In this document: positions 1 through 11,131 of the stretch, in pieces
How positions within the stretch are numbered: the first letter of the stretch is position 1
Layout: each line of letters begins with the position of its first letter
From: Takakia lepidozioides
Taxonomy: Eukaryota > Streptophyta > Takakiopsida > Takakiales > Takakiaceae
NCBI GenBank assembly: GCA_030704615.1
Contig: CM060731.1
Location: 7,380,001-7,444,000 of the forward strand
Length of the DNA: 64,000 nucleotides
Direction: 5' to 3'
Made by a program: the position numbers and the translations under genes
The notes under the pieces: model-generated
The model's input: the letters and a program-made list of their open reading frames with translations, nothing else
Database searches by the model: none
Told to the model about the DNA's origin: nothing

Positions 1-360
1 AAGCGCCCACACAAAACTAGCATGGCGCACAGTCAAGCATGCAGGTATGGAGGGGATCCAAACACAAGAAATCAGAACGACAACTCCCCACACCAAAAAC
101 AACTCCACGGTGTTGCTCCTGCAAGGACACCCCAGCCCAAACCCGGACTGACTCTTGCCTCCACCTATGGAAAGGTCTTGGCCTAATGAGAGGGTGGAAA
201 CTACGAGGAAGAGAAGCTAAAGCAATGCCTAACCCCAGCATGCCCTCATCCCAACACTCTTCCTCTCCTCTCTTCCCTCACTTTCATGACCATGGGAATA
301 TCATGAAGATACTCCTCAAACCGCCCTCCACGAGCTTCAAAATTCGGCCTTCAAGACCAC
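1..360. other. No gene recognised
   Basis: Open frames here are short and overlap on both strands. None shows a recognisable motif. The C/A-rich composition grades into the minisatellite that follows. Confidence 0.4.
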
Positions 361-1136
361 ATGCCAGTCCTTAGGCAGTCCATCAGTGCCTCCACAAGTC
401 AGCACAGGCCGTCCACAGGTCAACACGGGCCACCACAGACCAGCACAGGCCCACACAGCTCACTGGTCACAGCCGTCACAGCCCCACACAGGCCACAGCC
501 TGTCACAGCCCTACACAGATCACAGGGTCACAGCCCCACAGGCCGCAGCCTGTCACAGCCCGTCACAGCCCCAAAGGCCACATGCCACAGCCTATCACAG
601 CCCTACACAGGTCAGAGGGGTCACAGCCCCAAAGGCCACAGCCTGTCATAGCCTGTCACAGCCCGTCACAGCCCCACAGGCCATAGGGCACAGCCTGTCA
701 CAGCCCTACACAGGTCACAGGGGTCACAGCCCCAAAGGCCACAACCTATCACAGCCCCTCACAGCCCCTCACAACCCTACACAGGTCAGAGGGGTCACAG
801 CCCCACAGGCCACATGGCACAGCCTGTCATAGCCCCTCACAGCCCATCACAGCCTGTCACATCCCTACACAGGTCACAGGGGTCACAGCCCCAAAGGCCA
901 CAGCCTGTCACAGCCCGTCACAGCCCTACATAGGTCAAAGGGGTCACAGCCCCAAAGGCCACAGCCTGTTACAGCCCGTCACAGCCCTACACAGGTCAGA
1001 GAGGTCACAGCCCCTGCCCATCACAGCCCGTCACAGCCCCACAGGCCACAGGGCACAGCCTGTCACAGCCCCACAGGCCATAGGGCACAGCCTGTCACAG
1101 CCCCTCACAGCCGATCATAGCCCATCACAGCCCCAT
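361..1136. repeat. CACAGCC-rich minisatellite
   Basis: Short blocks such as GTCACAGCCC, CCTACACAGGTCA, GGGGTCACAGCCCC and AAAGGCCACAGCC recur in shuffled order for about 0.78 kb. Larger composite units of roughly 60-120 bp reappear several times. The long open frames across it are low-complexity His/Ser/Gln/Pro translations of the repeat and are not genes. Confidence 0.85.
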
Positions 1137-1640
1137 CCATGGCCACTCATGGCAGTTTAGCCATTTCTCCAAGAGGTTTAGCCACGCCAAGCTAGGGTTT
1201 GTGTCTCTTGGACTTTAGGCTTCTTTGCACCGAACTATGGCGGCTGTGAAGAAATCAGCAAGGTATTCTTGCTCTTTCGGCTCCCACACACCACCAATAG
1301 TAGCCCTAAGCCATGAGGAAGATGGTTGCCACAAACCAAGCCTTCTTTCTCACTTAGACTCCCCAAACACGCCACTAAACTCAATGGCAAACAACCAAGC
1401 CTTGCTGGTTTCCAGCCCTTGTGAGCACTCATTCAAGCGGTTTCCTTGGCCATAGCATCTGTCTTAGAGCCTATTCCAGCCCCCTACACCTGCCACTTCA
1501 AGAGCCATGCTCTATCTAGGCTTGAGGTTGAAACCCCACCTCACATATGCCCTACAAGTGCTTTTCTTTCACCCAAGTGGGAACCAGCCCTAGCCCTTCC
1601 ATTCTAGCTCTCTAAAGCTTAAAAACAAAAGCCTCAATGG
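1137..1640. other. No gene recognised
   Basis: C/T-rich intergenic sequence between two repeat blocks. No conserved protein motif or RNA gene was seen. Confidence 0.4.
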
Positions 1641-1960
1641 GCTGAAGGCATGCTCCACACATGCCCCACCCTCACCACAAGAGAACCTTTGCTTCATTTC
1701 TTGCACCCACAAACCTGAAAATACAAGCTTCAGCGGGCTGAAAGCATGCTCCACACATGCCCTACAGGGAAACCAGCCTCTTCCTTCCTTTCTTGCACTC
1801 CCAAACTTGAAAGTACAAGCCTTCAACATGCTGAAAGCATGCTCCACACATGCATTGCCCTCACATAAGGGAAGTCAGCCCTTCCCTCTTCCTTGCTTGC
1901 CCTCCAAGCTTGAAGATGGAAGCTTCAATGGGCTGCATGCATGCTCCACACATGCATCCT
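1641..1960. repeat. Diverged ~96-bp tandem repeat
   Basis: The block GCATGCTCCACACATGC recurs near 1,648, 1,744 and 1,838, and a close variant lies near 1,938, so the spacing is about 94-100 bp. Each copy is preceded by a related segment with a GGGCTGAA-like box and followed by CCCTCAC/CCCTACA text. Weaker related text continues to about 2,420. Confidence 0.7.
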
Positions 1961-3239
1961 CTTCACACAAGAAGTAATATCAGCCCCCTATCTTGGCTCC
2001 TTGGCTCCTTGATGCTCTCTAAGACAAGACTAAGCACTCCACAGCCTTTGCCAAGCTCCTGAAACCCTAAGGCTTACATTTCCAGCCACCAAACACTCCT
2101 CTTATGGTGCAAGAGCTCTTCTTCCAAGCTCTGAAACCCTAGGTGCACATTCCATGGCCTTGCCGCACCTCTTAGCTCCTGTTCCAGCCCTGCTCTTGCC
2201 ATGACAAGAGCCCTCTCAATGCTGAAGCTCGAGATTGAAACCCAATCTCAACATACTCCACAAAGTGCACTGATTTACCCCAAGCCAAATCAGCCCTTTC
2301 GCTTGGTCTTGCAATCCTGCAGCATGGTGCTTTCATCTCTGAAGCTGAAGATCGAATGCCAAGGTCTACTACCTCGTAACCCACATCACCTTTGCTTCTA
2401 ACAACCAAGAGCTCCACGGTGCTCCTTGCATAACGACCTGGTTTCTCTCATTCTCAAGCAAAAACCACAACTGCTACAACTAACTCGTATCTGTCACTCA
2501 CAGATATGAGCTCATCTTTATCGAGTGATAAAGAAGAAGAATACAAGCACAAGCTCATGCGAGCTCACAAAGCTGAAGCATAAACTCATGCATATATAAA
2601 CTCATCACTCAAATACAAGTCAAGCCAAGTGCATCCCACGCCATGGGGAATCCACACTACGGCGCCATAGCTAGGCGCGGTGAGGCTCAACTCGAGAAAG
2701 ATGAGCCCACCGCGATCTGCCGTGAAGATAACAACGTCATGTAAAAGCTAGCTATTTCCTAGCTAACTTCACACTAGTGGTAAAATGGGGAGTCGTGGAA
2801 GCTGTCAGTGACCAAATACGAACGATAGGAATTGGAGACAAGACAAAACTTTGACATTGTTTGCAAAAATTGGTGTGTTGGTAGACATGATGGGCCTAAC
2901 GTTGGCAACATAACAAGTACACTATTGGCTTTGTTCAATTAGCATAATCCACCGATTGGACCAAATTGAATCACGGACATTGAGACAAAGAACACACAAC
3001 AATCAGCGGAACACAGAACATGCAATGCATTATTCCGTGACCAGACTTCCATAAGCAAAACTAACCTCTCCTCTGAGACTCCATCATAACAAACCAGCTT
3101 TATGTGACAAATTTGATCTTTCTCGGCAAATCCACTCTCGTAGGGTGGGGAGGAACATCGAGTAGGCCCAGTTCTCAGTTTGTCAATTTGCCTGTTCATT
3201 TCTATCACTTCCTTTCGCTACAAGGAAAAAAAAAAAAAA
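1961..3239. other. No gene recognised
   Basis: C/T-rich and then A/T-rich sequence. The stretch 2,520-2,760, with repeated CTCATGC/CTCACAA text, could be the edge of an old repeat. I found no terminal repeats, primer-binding site or protein motif to name it. Confidence 0.35.
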
Positions 3240-3890
3240 ACCACCTCAGAAATCAGAGCAGAAATGATGAATGTCGACGATCATCACGACATCTTACCAA
3301 CAATAAAAATTAAAATTAAAATAAACTCAGAAATCACAACAAAAAATGATGATCGTCGATGATCATGACATCTACCAAATGCAAAATAAAATAAATAAAT
3401 AAAAATAAACCTCAGAATTTAGAGTAGAAGTGATGATCATCACGACACCTACCCAAGTGCAAGGAATAAATAAATAAATAAAACCTCAAAAATTAAAGCA
3501 GAAGACGATCATCACAACGTCTTACCCCAATGCCAAAAACAAAAAAAACCAAAACTCAGAAATCACTGCAAAAGTGATGATTGTCGACGATCACGACATC
3601 CACCCAAAAGAAAAAACAAAAAAACAAAAAAAAAACAACAAAAACCCCTCTCAGAGTAGAAGTGATGATTGTCAACGATCATCACGACATCTACCCAAAG
3701 TGCAAGTGGAAAAAAAAACAAAAAAACAATTGCTTAGAAATGAGAGAATAAGTGATGATCATCAATAACTCATCACGACATCCTATCCAAATACAAAAAA
3801 AAATTATTATTATTATTATTATTATTTAAAATCACTCAGAAATCACAGCAAAAGTGATGATCGTCGACAATCACGACATCTACCTAAATT
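3240..3890. repeat. Eight-unit tandem repeat with palindromic GTCGAC core
   Basis: About eight diverged units of roughly 70-95 bp run CTCAGAAATCA, AAAGTGATGAT, a core near GTCGAC, ATCACGACATCTACC, then an A-rich linker that expands variably (including a (TTA)n run near 3,803-3,826). The best cores approach the perfect 20-bp palindrome GATGATCGTCGACGATCATC. Confidence 0.8.
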
Positions 3891-4038
3891 CAGTGGAGAA
3901 TGATTTTTCATGTGAGTAAGTCTATCTTTAACTTTTGCTTTGTCTCTGGGTGCCTTCTTCGCGACCCATCCTCATCGGGGAACTAATTTCTTGTTTCTTG
4001 TCCTATCATTTGTCAATGTATACTTGATCACTGTACTA

Positions 4039-6867
4039 GAGCATATCCCCTTGGAGAATGCTAGTATGTGAGCTGGTCACGTGAACGGAAAATCCCGTGA
4101 GCAGAATTTTGCTCACGTTCTAGGGTGACGACATCGCGCATGTGACCTATAACCGCGGACAACAAAGGTGCAGAAACCCTATTACCGCGGACAGGGTTCA
4201 GCCAAAATGCGGATAGACGTCCTTTTGTTTTCGAACAAAATAAGTCCACAAATTGGACGATTCCTCTCATCTCGCCGAAATTTGAAAATTCCTATAATAC
4301 GGCTTAGCATGCCGAAGAACATATGGAAGTGGATAAATCTTGGATGAATGTGTGATTAAAAAAAAAAATACCGGACGAATAAAACATGTATGAATGGAAA
4401 ATAATTTTTTGTCTGTAGGAATGAATGAAATATGACTTCAAAGCATGAAAGATGACTTCAATAGGGATGGGAATAGATAGCCGGTGGAACTAGAGTATGA
4501 GTCTGAGCCATTGTAACAAGTCCCTACATCGTCCCTACAAGTCTACTGCAGAACTTCAGAACTGGGATGTTTATCCCCGCACTTTGACAGCTTGGGGTGA
4601 GGTGATGGAGCTCCCGACATATGAACTGCCATTTCCTCCACATATACTGGCACAAGAGAAGTTGGTGGGAACTCAATTGAGTCAATGAGAGGATTGTGAT
4701 AAAGGGGGATGTGCTCTGGTACAGTGATCAAGTATACATTGGCTACATCTAGGGGATGTAAATGAGTCAATTATAAGGAAATGTCTCCTGGTACATTCAA
4801 AGACCATTGAGTAAATTGCAGTCAATTATAAGGGGATGTGCTCAGTACATATGGAACCTGTAAATTGAAACGATTGACTAAGACATATTCCCGATGTGTA
4901 GTGGCTGGAGAGGTGATACAAACCTAGTGGATTATATGTCTTCTCCCTGAGCATAGCAGTTCAATCATCTCATTAACTCATTGACTTGTAAAAAGCAAAA
5001 TGACTTCATCGATTTTGCTGGCAACTTATACATCTATTCTTTACCCTCCCGCACCACCTCCGATGCCCATTATCAAAGAGTCCCCACAATGATTTTTCGC
5101 TTTTGAAATTGTCACTAACACATTGTCATCACCTCTTTTGGTTGCAGTGTGAGATAACACGGATGCATATGCTATTGGAAGCGGTGTCAAACGTGTATGC
5201 ATTGGTACATGGCATAAATTGAAACATTAATTGTATTAGCAATGAATTGTTAATGACATTGTACTCAATATAGTTTAGTACATATTTGCCCCTTTAAGAG
5301 ACCACTGGCGTTCAATCAAATGATCCATCCTAAGCTTGTGGTACAACTTTGAACTCTCAAGTTCAAGAGTGCCATGCCGGTACTTGTCAAAGGTCAAACC
5401 TCTCATACGAACTCCCTCACAAAATCAAATCGACCCTCAAAGTAAGTATCACACTCGTCATCAATTATCATATAATGCAATATGATACATGCAAGCATGA
5501 TGTCTGTAATGGTGTTCAGATCCCACTGTCTACATGGGTTCCGAATGATTGCAAATCGGCCTTGCAACACATCAAATGCCCTCTCTACATCTCTGCGGGC
5601 AGATTCCTGCAGCATAGCAAAATGCCGCATCTTCTCATCCTCAGGCGCATGGATTGTTTGGACAAAGCATGACCATGGAGGGTAGCTACCATCTGCAAGT
5701 AAGTAATATCGGGGATAGACATTGCATATGATAGTGAAGTCGACATCGATGGTAGAGCCCCTCAACAAATCTGCAACTAGTGGCGAACGATCAAGAACAT
5801 TGATATCATTGTTCCCGCCAGGTAATACAAAGAAAGCATGCCAAATCCATAAGTCCTGGGAAGCAATAGCTCAAGAATGATATGTTGTCAGACTACAGGG
5901 CAATTCTTCCATTGGTAATGCATGCAGTCAATGGAAGCGAACATACCAGGAAAGCCTCTGCCACTGTTGATCTTCATCTGTTTGGCAATGTGGGAAGCAG
6001 TGGGCTAACGAAGGTACATAGCCTCAAAACAAGTGCAAATTCCAGAAACAAAGCATTTCATGGTCTGCATAGCAATGCTCTTCGCCAATCTACAATAGTC
6101 ATCTGTGGCATAGGCAGTCACACCATAGGCGCAATGCAGCAATACATTTTGGAGTGCTAGACAAACCCATGACACCACACCCATCAATCCTCTGCTGAAA
6201 GTAAGCATCATGTGCAACAAGAATGTTGGCCATGATCTTCACAAATAACCCTTGTCGCATCCAGTAACGTTGCCTGAAAACTCGTTCATCATACACAGGT
6301 ATAAGCGAAAAATAATCTTGATATATCCTCTCATGGCCCTGCTACCTTTGCCTCTGTAAATTGTAGGGGGCCTTCCCCAATCTCAAGCCACCTCTCGGCT
6401 TGGATTCTGGCTCATCAAAGGTAGAAGTAGCTTCATTTAACAACATATGCATGAAGTAATCATCTTGCTCGTCTTCTTCCAACTCTTCCCTAATGACAGC
6501 TTCTAATCTGTCATTCACCTCACGCCTCCAGTCATCCGTAGTTGCACATACTGTATAGAAATTGAAAGCACAATGGTACAAAGGTGAGCCGTAGGAAAGC
6601 AAGGATGACGAAGGTCGGAAAACGCTGGACTCAAGAGCTGCGACGAGGATGATGAAGGCATGCAGTCGGTGGGGAACGTCATCGAGGAGCACATGAGAAC
6701 GTCGCTGGCAACTCCAGCAAGGCGGGAACATAGGATACAGGGGCGTAACGAGGGGCAAGGGTGTGGCTACGAGTAGCCGACCCTTCACACACCTTTCAAT
6801 AGTCCTGAACCAACCCCTTCAAGATAACCATAGAGGGGGCGTTTCAGTGAGAAGGGTGGGGATGCTC
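4039..6867 (-). mobile_element. Fossil PIF/Harbinger-type DNA transposon
   Basis: The boundaries are proposed from a short inverted match: GAGCATATCC at 4,039 against the reverse complement of GGGGATGCTC ending at 6,867. A decayed Harbinger transposase lies between them on the minus strand. The expected 3-bp TWA target duplication is not clean (CTA against TAA), so the exact ends are uncertain. The 1.1 kb between the left end and the transposase C-terminus holds no recognisable gene; the second, MADF/Myb-like gene typical of the superfamily was not found. Confidence 0.5.
5403..6560 (-). pseudogene. PIF/Harbinger transposase (DDE_Tnp_4), decayed
   Basis: Minus-strand fragments reconstruct a Harbinger transposase in order. 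An acidic N-terminal region is followed by a DYF...P.Y....FR.RYWM block (about 6,250-6,340). Next come a YFQQRIDGCGVMGLSS block (about 6,150-6,200) and a SIDCMH block near 5,920-5,940 with the second catalytic Asp. The C-terminal 121 residues read openly (5,403-5,768) with the plant Harbinger signatures YYLLADGSYP, ARRDVERAF and IILHYMI. Several frameshifts and stops separate the blocks. It cut and pasted its element; this copy is dead unless the breaks are sequence errors. Confidence 0.8.
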
Positions 6868-7882
6868 TAAGTGTGCCCCCTACCTGCCTTGCCCAAGGGC
6901 CATGTCCTTTCAAGTAGGGTGAGACGTGAGACCCCATTACACACCAATACATAAAATTTAACTTTGGACATTAAATTGCAAGAAAACATTTCAACTCTTG
7001 AAATGGAGCTTGGTGACATTTGATTTCAGATTTGTGAGTGCCATGCTTGAGGCGCTCTTCCTCGGTCAGCTCTTGGCCACTTCTTCTTTTCTTTGTTAGG
7101 GATGCAAGTTGTTCGAGTTTCTTTGTTCAGGTCCAGGGGATTTGGTTCTTTGGGGGTTTCGGCCTTTGATAATGGTTTCATCAGCTTGTTCATGTTGCTT
7201 GCAATGTGGTTATTTTTTATTTTTTACTTTTTGCTTAAAGAGAAAGGGGACGGATGCCCTTTTCCTAGATAAAGTTTTCAGGGGCATCGCTCCCCTTCAT
7301 ATATATATATATATATAAGAAGAAGAAGAAGAAGAGTGAAATCACAATTTCATGCCTTGAAATCAAGCATTTCATTGGATTGAATAACGAGAAGAAATTG
7401 AGACGGAAGATAATAGAAATAATGTAAGAACTTAATGCACAAGTGCAATCTCTGACAGGATGGTACGCCGGTTTCCAGCCCAGCACGTCAAATCTTCCCC
7501 GCCCTCTCCTGAGAGTGACATGGAACTGAAGGAGTATAAACTCTAGTGGGGGTTATACGGGGAGATGTGCTCATATTCGTCGTGAGTCTATGCCTCATGG
7601 CTGCCTTCCGGCATCGAGGGTTTTAATTTTTTTCCCTTCAATAATTATGAAAGTCCCCAAGGGCAGGCTACCTCCCCTTTTCTCCTTAAAAAAAGATATT
7701 AATATTCTTTTAATTACAGTATGTATTGGTATTTCAATGGGAACTGAGAACATAAACATGGATAACTGTACTTTACGAGGGAACCGACAACGGTCACCAT
7801 TTATTTATTGGGAACAATGATGGTGCTCTCGGGTGGGAAGCTGATTGTTGCACCCTAGAGACATTCTTGTTGCGGCGTGGTG
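6868..7882. other. Intergenic and MED10 upstream region
   Basis: A/T-rich sequence between the Harbinger fossil and MED10. It contains a (TA)n then (GAA)n microsatellite at about 7,299-7,336. No conserved coding signal was seen; the core promoter of MED10 presumably lies in the last few hundred bases, but no clear TATA box could be assigned. Confidence 0.4.
7299..7336. repeat. (TA)n-(GAA)n microsatellite
   Basis: A run of alternating AT is followed directly by GAAGAAGAA repeats. Confidence 0.9.
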
Positions 7883-7901
7883 TGAGAGAGAGAGAGAGAG
7901 G
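7883..7901 (+). promoter_or_regulatory. GA repeat in the presumed MED10 5' UTR
   Basis: A (GA)n tract ends about 10 bases before the MED10 start codon. GA tracts in 5' leaders of plant genes often bind GAGA-type (BBR/BPC) factors; that role here is inference. Confidence 0.45.
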
Positions 7902-7910
7902 GTGCCCGCC

Positions 7911-10900
7911 ATGGATTCTGCGCAACAAACCTCGTCTGCTCCTGCACGCACACCGCAAGTGGCGATGGAAGAAACCCAAGCGTCTGTGCAACGGTCTCTG
8001 GCGTTGCTGCACCAGCTGCACTGCTCCGTGTCGTCCTTTACTCTTCCCTCGCAGACCCTGCTGTTTGATCGCTTGTGGGTTTTCTGCCTCTCCCCAATTA
8101 AATTCCTGATTCTGTTTTCGTCGTGAAATTGGTGCAGTCATCCGGGGTGGGTGTAACTATGTTGCTCTGACGTGTTTCCAATACTACTTCTTATGTATGG
8201 GCATCCTGTTGTCTCCGCCGGTGCTTCCCCAATCTTGCACACGAACTATCACCGGTCCTCTTGTTTACCCTAGTGGGTTGAGGAGACTCAAAGTGCCCTA
8301 GCTAAACAGATTTCCGAATTTGGCGTGATTGATGACGGGTACAGGAATGAATTAGTGAAGGAGCTTGGAGTCATGGACACGGCGGCGCGTGACTGCCATA
8401 TCCAAATTCCACTTGAGGTTGTCAGGTGAATGTCCCGTCCATTTTCCCTCGTTTCCTTAGTCCTAACTTCAGGTCGATTCTCAACTATAATCAAAAGAAG
8501 ACACAGGCTATATTATCCCCCACCCTAATGTACAGGAGGACCATTCTGTCCTGTTTAGTAGAAACTGTCCTTTCTTTTCTATTCCGCCAAAATTTAGATT
8601 TTGAAGCAATTTTCCAGGCAAAGGGACATCAATAGACAGAGAATGATCATCATTCAGTGCCTGAAAGTGTTTGCAAGCAAGGTTAAATCTGTTGTTTTTG
8701 AGGTTTTTTCTCTCGCGCTTGATCATTGATTGATTCTTTGTTAGGTGCTTGTGAAGACAGATGCTGGCAAAAGTGTGTCCCTGCCTTGAAATTAATTTGG
8801 CTACATCTTTTTTCTTTGAAAACAATTGAATTGCACCAACTCATATGTTGTACAAAGCGTAGAAAGGAAAATTGCTTGGAACTCGTAGAAACCTTTATCT
8901 CTCAGGGTAAATGGTCTCAGTTCAAATTGGCACCTGAATGATGATGCCAAATTATCTGTGACTTACTGAGTTCCCAAAGTACAATACCGCCTTCCTTGTT
9001 TGTTGGCGGGTTCTAATTCTTAGACTAGTATGTAGTACTGGAGAGTTCCAATTTAAGGCAACTTTGTCCATCCCCATGCAATTGCAGGGCATCCCGAAAT
9101 CTTCATTCTTCCTCCCTCTCTGTTGTACTTTCAGCATTGAAGGCTTATGGTCCTCTATTCTTTAAGTTGCATGCGCATTCCTGACCGTGTCTCCCGATTT
9201 GTGTTTACATTATATAGTGTGCATTGTACATTCATTAGGATTGGTTTTTGAATCTTGGGTGATTGGCTGGCAACAGTTTCATTGATGAAGGTCGAAACCC
9301 TGATGAGTTCACGAAGGATCTCCTCAACAGTTGCATTCAACGGAACCAGGCCACTAAGGGCAAAGTTGACGCTTTTAAGGTGATTTTTCCCCCCCAAAGA
9401 TCTTCACCCCATAATGGTTCCCTTATCCTATACAGCTCATAGTGAAGGTCTATGGCTGCACAGATTGAGCTGCACTTTGAGCACAATATCTTTTGCCCCA
9501 GAAGACTATTCTGTACTCAGACAGTGATGTTAAAACAACAAGCACTCCTGAGTCAGTCTTCTGAAAAGAGGCATTCTACGCGATGCAGAAGGTGCAGGTG
9601 TTAAGCAGTTCTGACTGCTCAGTGGTTTAGATTGCATTCGTGTATGCAAAGATTGAATGGGGCCTCATTTGTGATAGGCTTTCTCAATTTTAGATCCACA
9701 TCATATATATCTGTAGTGAGCCTGCCGAGATCCTACACCCAAAATATGCTCTAATAACTTCTGCCAACTCTGATTCTTTCCGCAGGCAGGGCCTTCATTC
9801 CCCTTCTTCCCAAAAATATACAATAAACCTGTCAAGAATAACCCCTTTCCCAATGTCATCTTTCTTTTTCGGCTACAATTAACTGTTTCTGAATTTTCTT
9901 CATTTTGAAACATGTTACATACTGTTCTTAAAATGGGCATGGTTTCATCCAAGAATACAACAGGTCATGAGAGGCTGTTGTATGTGCTCTGAAAGCTGAT
10001 GGATGACACCATTTTTAATCTACAAAATAAATCTGTTGTTGATTGTTTTTGTGCTATAGCAGAGTCTTTCCCCTTAGATGGTAAATTAGCTTGCAAAATA
10101 TTTAGTGCCAGCTATGGCTGGTATCAGTGATGGTGATATATGCCTATGGCCACTGATATTAGCGAGAAAAACTGGAGGGTTCCCACAAGCGGATTAGCTT
10201 GGGCCAGAACGGCTTTCAAAATGTTTGAGATAGACCTGGAACTAGAATCCCAGAGATTTCACCTCTCTCTTGGTAAGGCCAGTGGAATATCTTGGCATTG
10301 GGGAGCAATATGTCAAATGATGAATTACTCATCCTCTAGTCTAAGTGATTGTCATAGACAAGACATTGACAGAAGGCACTAGCTGAAATGTAAGCACCTT
10401 ATCAGATATCAGATGTCAGGCTTTGAATATTTGTGCTTCTATTTATAGGCGCTGCGGAGGAACCTAATGGAAGAAGTGGAGGAAGCTTTACCTGAGGAAA
10501 CTGAGGCCTACCGATCTATACGGAACCAATCATCAGCTGTAAGTCACGTGCTTTTCTCTCCAGTTCTCTTGATTGGTTTCTGACTGCAGACGGGGCATTT
10601 TACGCTAGTATTGTTGTTGGATGTCTGACTCCATTTCTGTGAACATGGTTTCTCACCATGTACATAGTAATCCATGGTATTGGCCATCCCTCGTCCAAAT
10701 TAGTCCTCTCAACTCACATCTCTGGCAGCCCAGAAGATCTCTTTCTTGTCTGTCTGGCCCTTCCAGAAGGATCGTACTGCCACGTGCACTTGCTTGTTCA
10801 GGTAGAGGCTCGTAAGGATGAAGATTTAATGCAGCCATAACATCAACTCTCCATTCCCCCAAACCAGATAGCTGTTTGGTAGTTCTAAGGTGCCGAAGCC

Positions 10901-11131
10901 CACTGGGTTAGAAACCACTGGCTTGGATGATGAGTACACTGCAGGGATCATGTTATTCAAGGCTATGTCTTAACCAGGGTCCAAAGGAAAGAGTCAACAA
11001 TTCTTTCTTGTTATTACATATGATCTGCACTGAGCTGGGGTTTTTATGTTTAGCTGATGGTGCAGGAGTCACGAAGGTTGCTTCAGGCATCTACCTTGTT
11101 GTCCAACGGCGATGTGAAAGCAGAGCATTGA
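7911..11131 (+). CDS. MED10: Mediator complex subunit 10, five exons
   Basis: I assembled five exons with GT-AG introns: 7,911-8,074, 8,345-8,425, 9,277-9,379, 10,449-10,538 and 11,066-11,131 (stop TGA). They join in frame to 504 nt, 167 residues, close to plant MED10 length. Exon 1 has the family signature around LALLHQLHCSVSSF, exon 2 ELGVMDTAARDCHIQIPLEV, exon 3 IDEGRNPDEFTKDLLNSCI, exon 4 LRRNLMEEVEEALPEETEAY, exon 5 ESRRLLQ and a short hydrophilic tail. MED10 sits in the Mediator middle module and links transcription factors to RNA polymerase II in the nucleus. The start lies in a good context (CCGCCATGG). Introns are 270, 851, 1,069 and 527 bp. No break is seen, so this is a likely functional host gene and the only one here. 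Confidence 0.93.

Noticed and set aside
361-832. Open frames over the CACAGCC minisatellite
   Set aside because: Two overlapping frames are both open because the repeat lacks stop codons; the peptides are low-complexity.
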